Below, piece by piece: positions 4,178 through 5,649 of a stretch of DNA of 5,649 bases (positions within the stretch are counted from its first letter, which is position 1; each line of letters starts with the position of its first letter). The notes beneath the pieces are model-generated. The model saw only the letters and a list, made by a program, of their open reading frames with translations. It made no database searches and was not told the DNA's origin. The DNA comes from Natronomonas sp. (GTDB taxonomy: Archaea > Halobacteriota > Halobacteria > Halobacteriales > Haloarculaceae), in the NCBI GenBank assembly GCA_007121575.1, contig SKKJ01000323.1:1-5649 (forward strand). Reading direction: 5' to 3'. Position numbers and translations under genes: made by a program.

Positions 4178-5649
4178 CTATCGAAGTTCGACGGCCTCAC
4201 CATCGGCATAGACGGTGGCGCCGCCGTCGATCTCGAAGGACGTGATGATTCCCGTACACGCGAAGGAATCCGGCTCGTTCGTCGTCCGACCGGTGACTCT
4301 CCCGTCGTCGTAAATCTGGTCATACCCGTTGATCATTCCACCGTAGGCCGTCGATTTCTCGACCGGCCCATCGACCGTAAACTCATAGTAGGCGGTCGTC
4401 TCGTTTCCATCGATTGTGATGGTAGACGCACCGAGCAGTTCCGGATGGATCGCGTTACCGTTCAGTGAGACGGTGACATCGTTATCGGCGTCGAAGTCGG
4501 TGATCGAGCCGGTGAACGCGAAGGAGTCCGGCTCGCTCGTCGTCCGACCGGTGACGGTTCCATCGTCGTGAATTCGATCGAAGCTGTTTATCGTCCCGCC
4601 GTGGTCCGTCGATTTCTCGACGAAGCCGTCGACTGCGAACTCATAGTGAGCGGTTCCGCCGTCTCCAACGATCGTGAGAACGTTTCCGGAGAGCGAGGTC
4701 GGATCGACTTCCTCGCCGTTAAGATAGACGTTCACGGGGGCGTCGGCTTTGAACGACTGGATGGATCCATCGATCGAGAAGGAGTCCGGTTCGTTCGTCG
4801 TCCGTCCGGTGACAGACCCGTCGTCGTGGATCCGGTCATACTCGTTGATCGTTCCACCATTCGCCGTCGATTTCGAGACCGATCCGTCGACCGTGAACTC
4901 ATAGTGAGCGGTTCCGCCGTCTCCAACGATCGTGAGAACGTCACGATCGAGCGCGTTCGATCCGACATCGCTACCGTCGATAGCGACGTCAACGGGCGCG
5001 TCGGCATCGAAATCGGTGATACTTCCAGTAAAGCGGAACGAATCGGGTTGGTTCGTCGTCCGCCCCGTGACGGTGTTTCCATCGAACTCGTCGAAACCGT
5101 TGATGCCTGCGCCGTAGCTAGCAGACTTCGTCACCGCTCCGTCGACGGCGAACTCGTAGTGGGCGGTCTCGCCCTTTCCAGTGATCGTGACCGTTCGCTC
5201 GATTCGAGTAATCAACTCGTAATTCTGGAGGAAGCGCCACACAGCAGCCGTCGTCCAAGCGATCTGCCGTGCCATCGAGAGATCGTTGTGTACGGTTTCG
5301 AAGATGATCGACGGTACCCCGAGATCGGCACCGACCTTGTGTTTGAGCATATCTTGTGTTCCGTCGACGCTCGAAGATCCGGTGAACTCGTAGGTCGGCA
5401 TCGAGTCCGGCACGTACTCGTCGTTGAGAAACGATCGGATGTCCGACGCCTGCGATCTGGCGTCACCAGCCCGCGTCGGAAAGATCGCTTGACCGACGCC
5501 ATCACCCTCGCTGTGGATGCCCTGTGAGCTGTGGAGGTCCCAGACGAAATCCGGATCGTGTTCGACGATTACGTCGTCCCAGATCGCCTGTGCGAGACGG
5601 CTCTTTGGCCGTTCCCCGGAAGGAAAGTGGCGGTTCAGACCCCACGTTC
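4178..5649 (-). CDS. M14-type zinc carboxypeptidase-like protein with four C-terminal repeats (5' end outside the window)
   Basis: The frame is open from the right edge to a TAG at 4180-4178, giving 489 visible residues; the true start lies beyond 5649. The GTG at 5413 is internal, because conserved sequence continues upstream of it. Numbering from the edge, GLNRHFPSG (3-11) matches the Asn-Arg substrate-binding motif of M14 and AstE/aspartoacylase-like enzymes. DFVWDLHSS (33-41) supplies the third zinc ligand, His39. GVPSIIFET (110-118) fits the catalytic Glu, Glu117. The first zinc motif (HxxE) should lie outside the window. A helix rich in Ala and Trp follows, then residues 151-489 are four repeats of about 86 residues, poor in Lys and rich in Asp, Gly, Thr and Ser, as in exported haloarchaeal beta domains. 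The protein is probably secreted or on the cell surface, but the signal peptide cannot be checked. It could cleave peptides or amide conjugates; M14-like deacylases are an alternative. Confidence 0.8.
   Translation of the reverse strand, partial: TWGLNRHFPSGERPKSRLAQAIWDDVIVEHDPDFVWDLHSSQGIHSEGDGVGQAIFPTRAGDARSQASDIRSFLNDEYVPDSMPTYEFTGSSSVDGTQDMLKHKVGADLGVPSIIFETVHNDLSMARQIAWTTAAVWRFLQNYELITRIERTVTITGKGETAHYEFAVDGAVTKSASYGAGINGFDEFDGNTVTGRTTNQPDSFRFTGSITDFDADAPVDVAIDGSDVGSNALDRDVLTIVGDGGTAHYEFTVDGSVSKSTANGGTINEYDRIHDDGSVTGRTTNEPDSFSIDGSIQSFKADAPVNVYLNGEEVDPTSLSGNVLTIVGDGGTAHYEFAVDGFVEKSTDHGGTINSFDRIHDDGTVTGRTTSEPDSFAFTGSITDFDADNDVTVSLNGNAIHPELLGASTITIDGNETTAYYEFTVDGPVEKSTAYGGMINGYDQIYDDGRVTGRTTNEPDSFACTGIITSFEIDGGATVYADGEAVELR
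4637..4683 (-). repeat. 47-base perfect direct repeat, copy in unit 3
   Basis: These 47 bases are identical to 4895-4941, exactly one repeat unit (258 bases) away. They encode the start of unit 3 (VLTIVGDGGTAHYEF). The identity includes all third codon positions, while the flanking bases differ between units. This points to recent duplication or gene conversion between units 2 and 3. Confidence 0.9.
4895..4941 (-). repeat. 47-base perfect direct repeat, copy in unit 2
   Basis: This is the partner of 4637-4683 and encodes the start of unit 2. Bases just outside the block already differ (4894 against 4636, and 4942 against 4684), so the identity has sharp borders, as expected for a short conversion tract or a partly eroded duplication. 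Confidence 0.9.

Larger units (their letters stand above)
4181..5197 (-). repeat. Four in-frame tandem repeats, about 258 bases each, in the peptidase-like gene
   Basis: The units are at 5197-4943 (85 residues), 4942-4685 (86), 4684-4427 (86) and 4426-4181 (82, ending at the stop). Each follows the pattern T-I-x-G, then TAHYEFTVDG, KS, GG-x-IN-x-(F/Y)D, DDG-x-VTGRTT-x-EPDSF, TGSITDF and a closing beta-like V-x-V-x-(L)-(N/D)G. The first unit is the most diverged (GAGINGFDEFDGN, NQPDSF) and the last begins with ITIDGNETTAYYEF. From memory, similar repeats recur at the C-termini of exported haloarchaeal proteins, where they are probably beta-sandwich or stalk modules. A role in surface attachment or carbohydrate binding is inference. 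The array ends exactly at the end of the protein with a nearly complete unit, so it does not look truncated. Confidence 0.9.

Noticed and set aside
4181..5197. Evenly spaced repeats as a CRISPR array or DNA-level regulatory repeat
   Set aside because: The period is 258 bases, units are in frame, and conservation is mainly at the protein level, so they are coding domain repeats.
5411..5413. GTG as the start of the repeat protein
   Set aside because: The frame is open upstream to the window edge and encodes the M14-like LNRHFP and WDLHSS motifs, so this GTG is an internal Val codon.
4568..5527. Plus-strand frame of 319 codons with apparent internal repeats opposite the peptidase gene
   Set aside because: Its repeats only mirror the real minus-strand repeat units in a frame without stops; the protein is basic and unrecognisable.

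Overview
The window looks like chromosomal DNA from a haloarchaeon (class Halobacteria). It is GC-rich and dense in TCG, CGA and GATC. The encoded proteins are rich in Asp and Glu, the promoters show archaeal TATA-like AT islands rather than bacterial -35/-10 pairs, and the long open frames on the opposite strand are typical shadows of halophile codon bias. This assignment is inferred from composition and gene families; no rRNA or other marker gene is present.

All supported genes lie on the minus strand, so transcription runs from right to left. In transcription order: (1) 5649-4178, the 3' part of an M14-type zinc carboxypeptidase-like protein cut by the right edge, ending in four copies of an about 86-residue beta-rich repeat; (2) 4018-2885, an ATP-grasp enzyme of the sugar-transfer-associated type (ATPgrasp_ST); (3) 2717-2271, a small UspA-fold universal stress protein with an intact nucleotide-binding motif; (4) 2022-235, a NodU/CmcH/TobZ-type O-carbamoyltransferase; (5) 70 to beyond 1, a possible gene start behind a good TATA box, cut by the left edge.

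The spacers are 159, 167, 248 and about 165 bases. Most contain their own promoter-like AT island, so this is better read as separate transcription units in the same direction than as one tight operon. The 167-base spacer between the ATP-grasp gene and the uspA-like gene holds a two-part nested hairpin that may end the upstream transcript.

Functionally, the carbamoyltransferase and the ATPgrasp_ST enzyme both belong to families that modify or are linked with sugars and secondary metabolites. They may serve glycan or surface-polymer tailoring, but the substrate cannot be read from this window. The universal stress protein and the repeat-bearing peptidase have no demonstrated link to them. I see no tRNA, rRNA, CRISPR array, insertion sequence or phage gene. 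I do not see a clearly new defence or mobile system. The most notable features are the peptidase-repeat fusion, with sequence homogenisation between its repeats, and the carbamoyltransferase/ATP-grasp neighbourhood.
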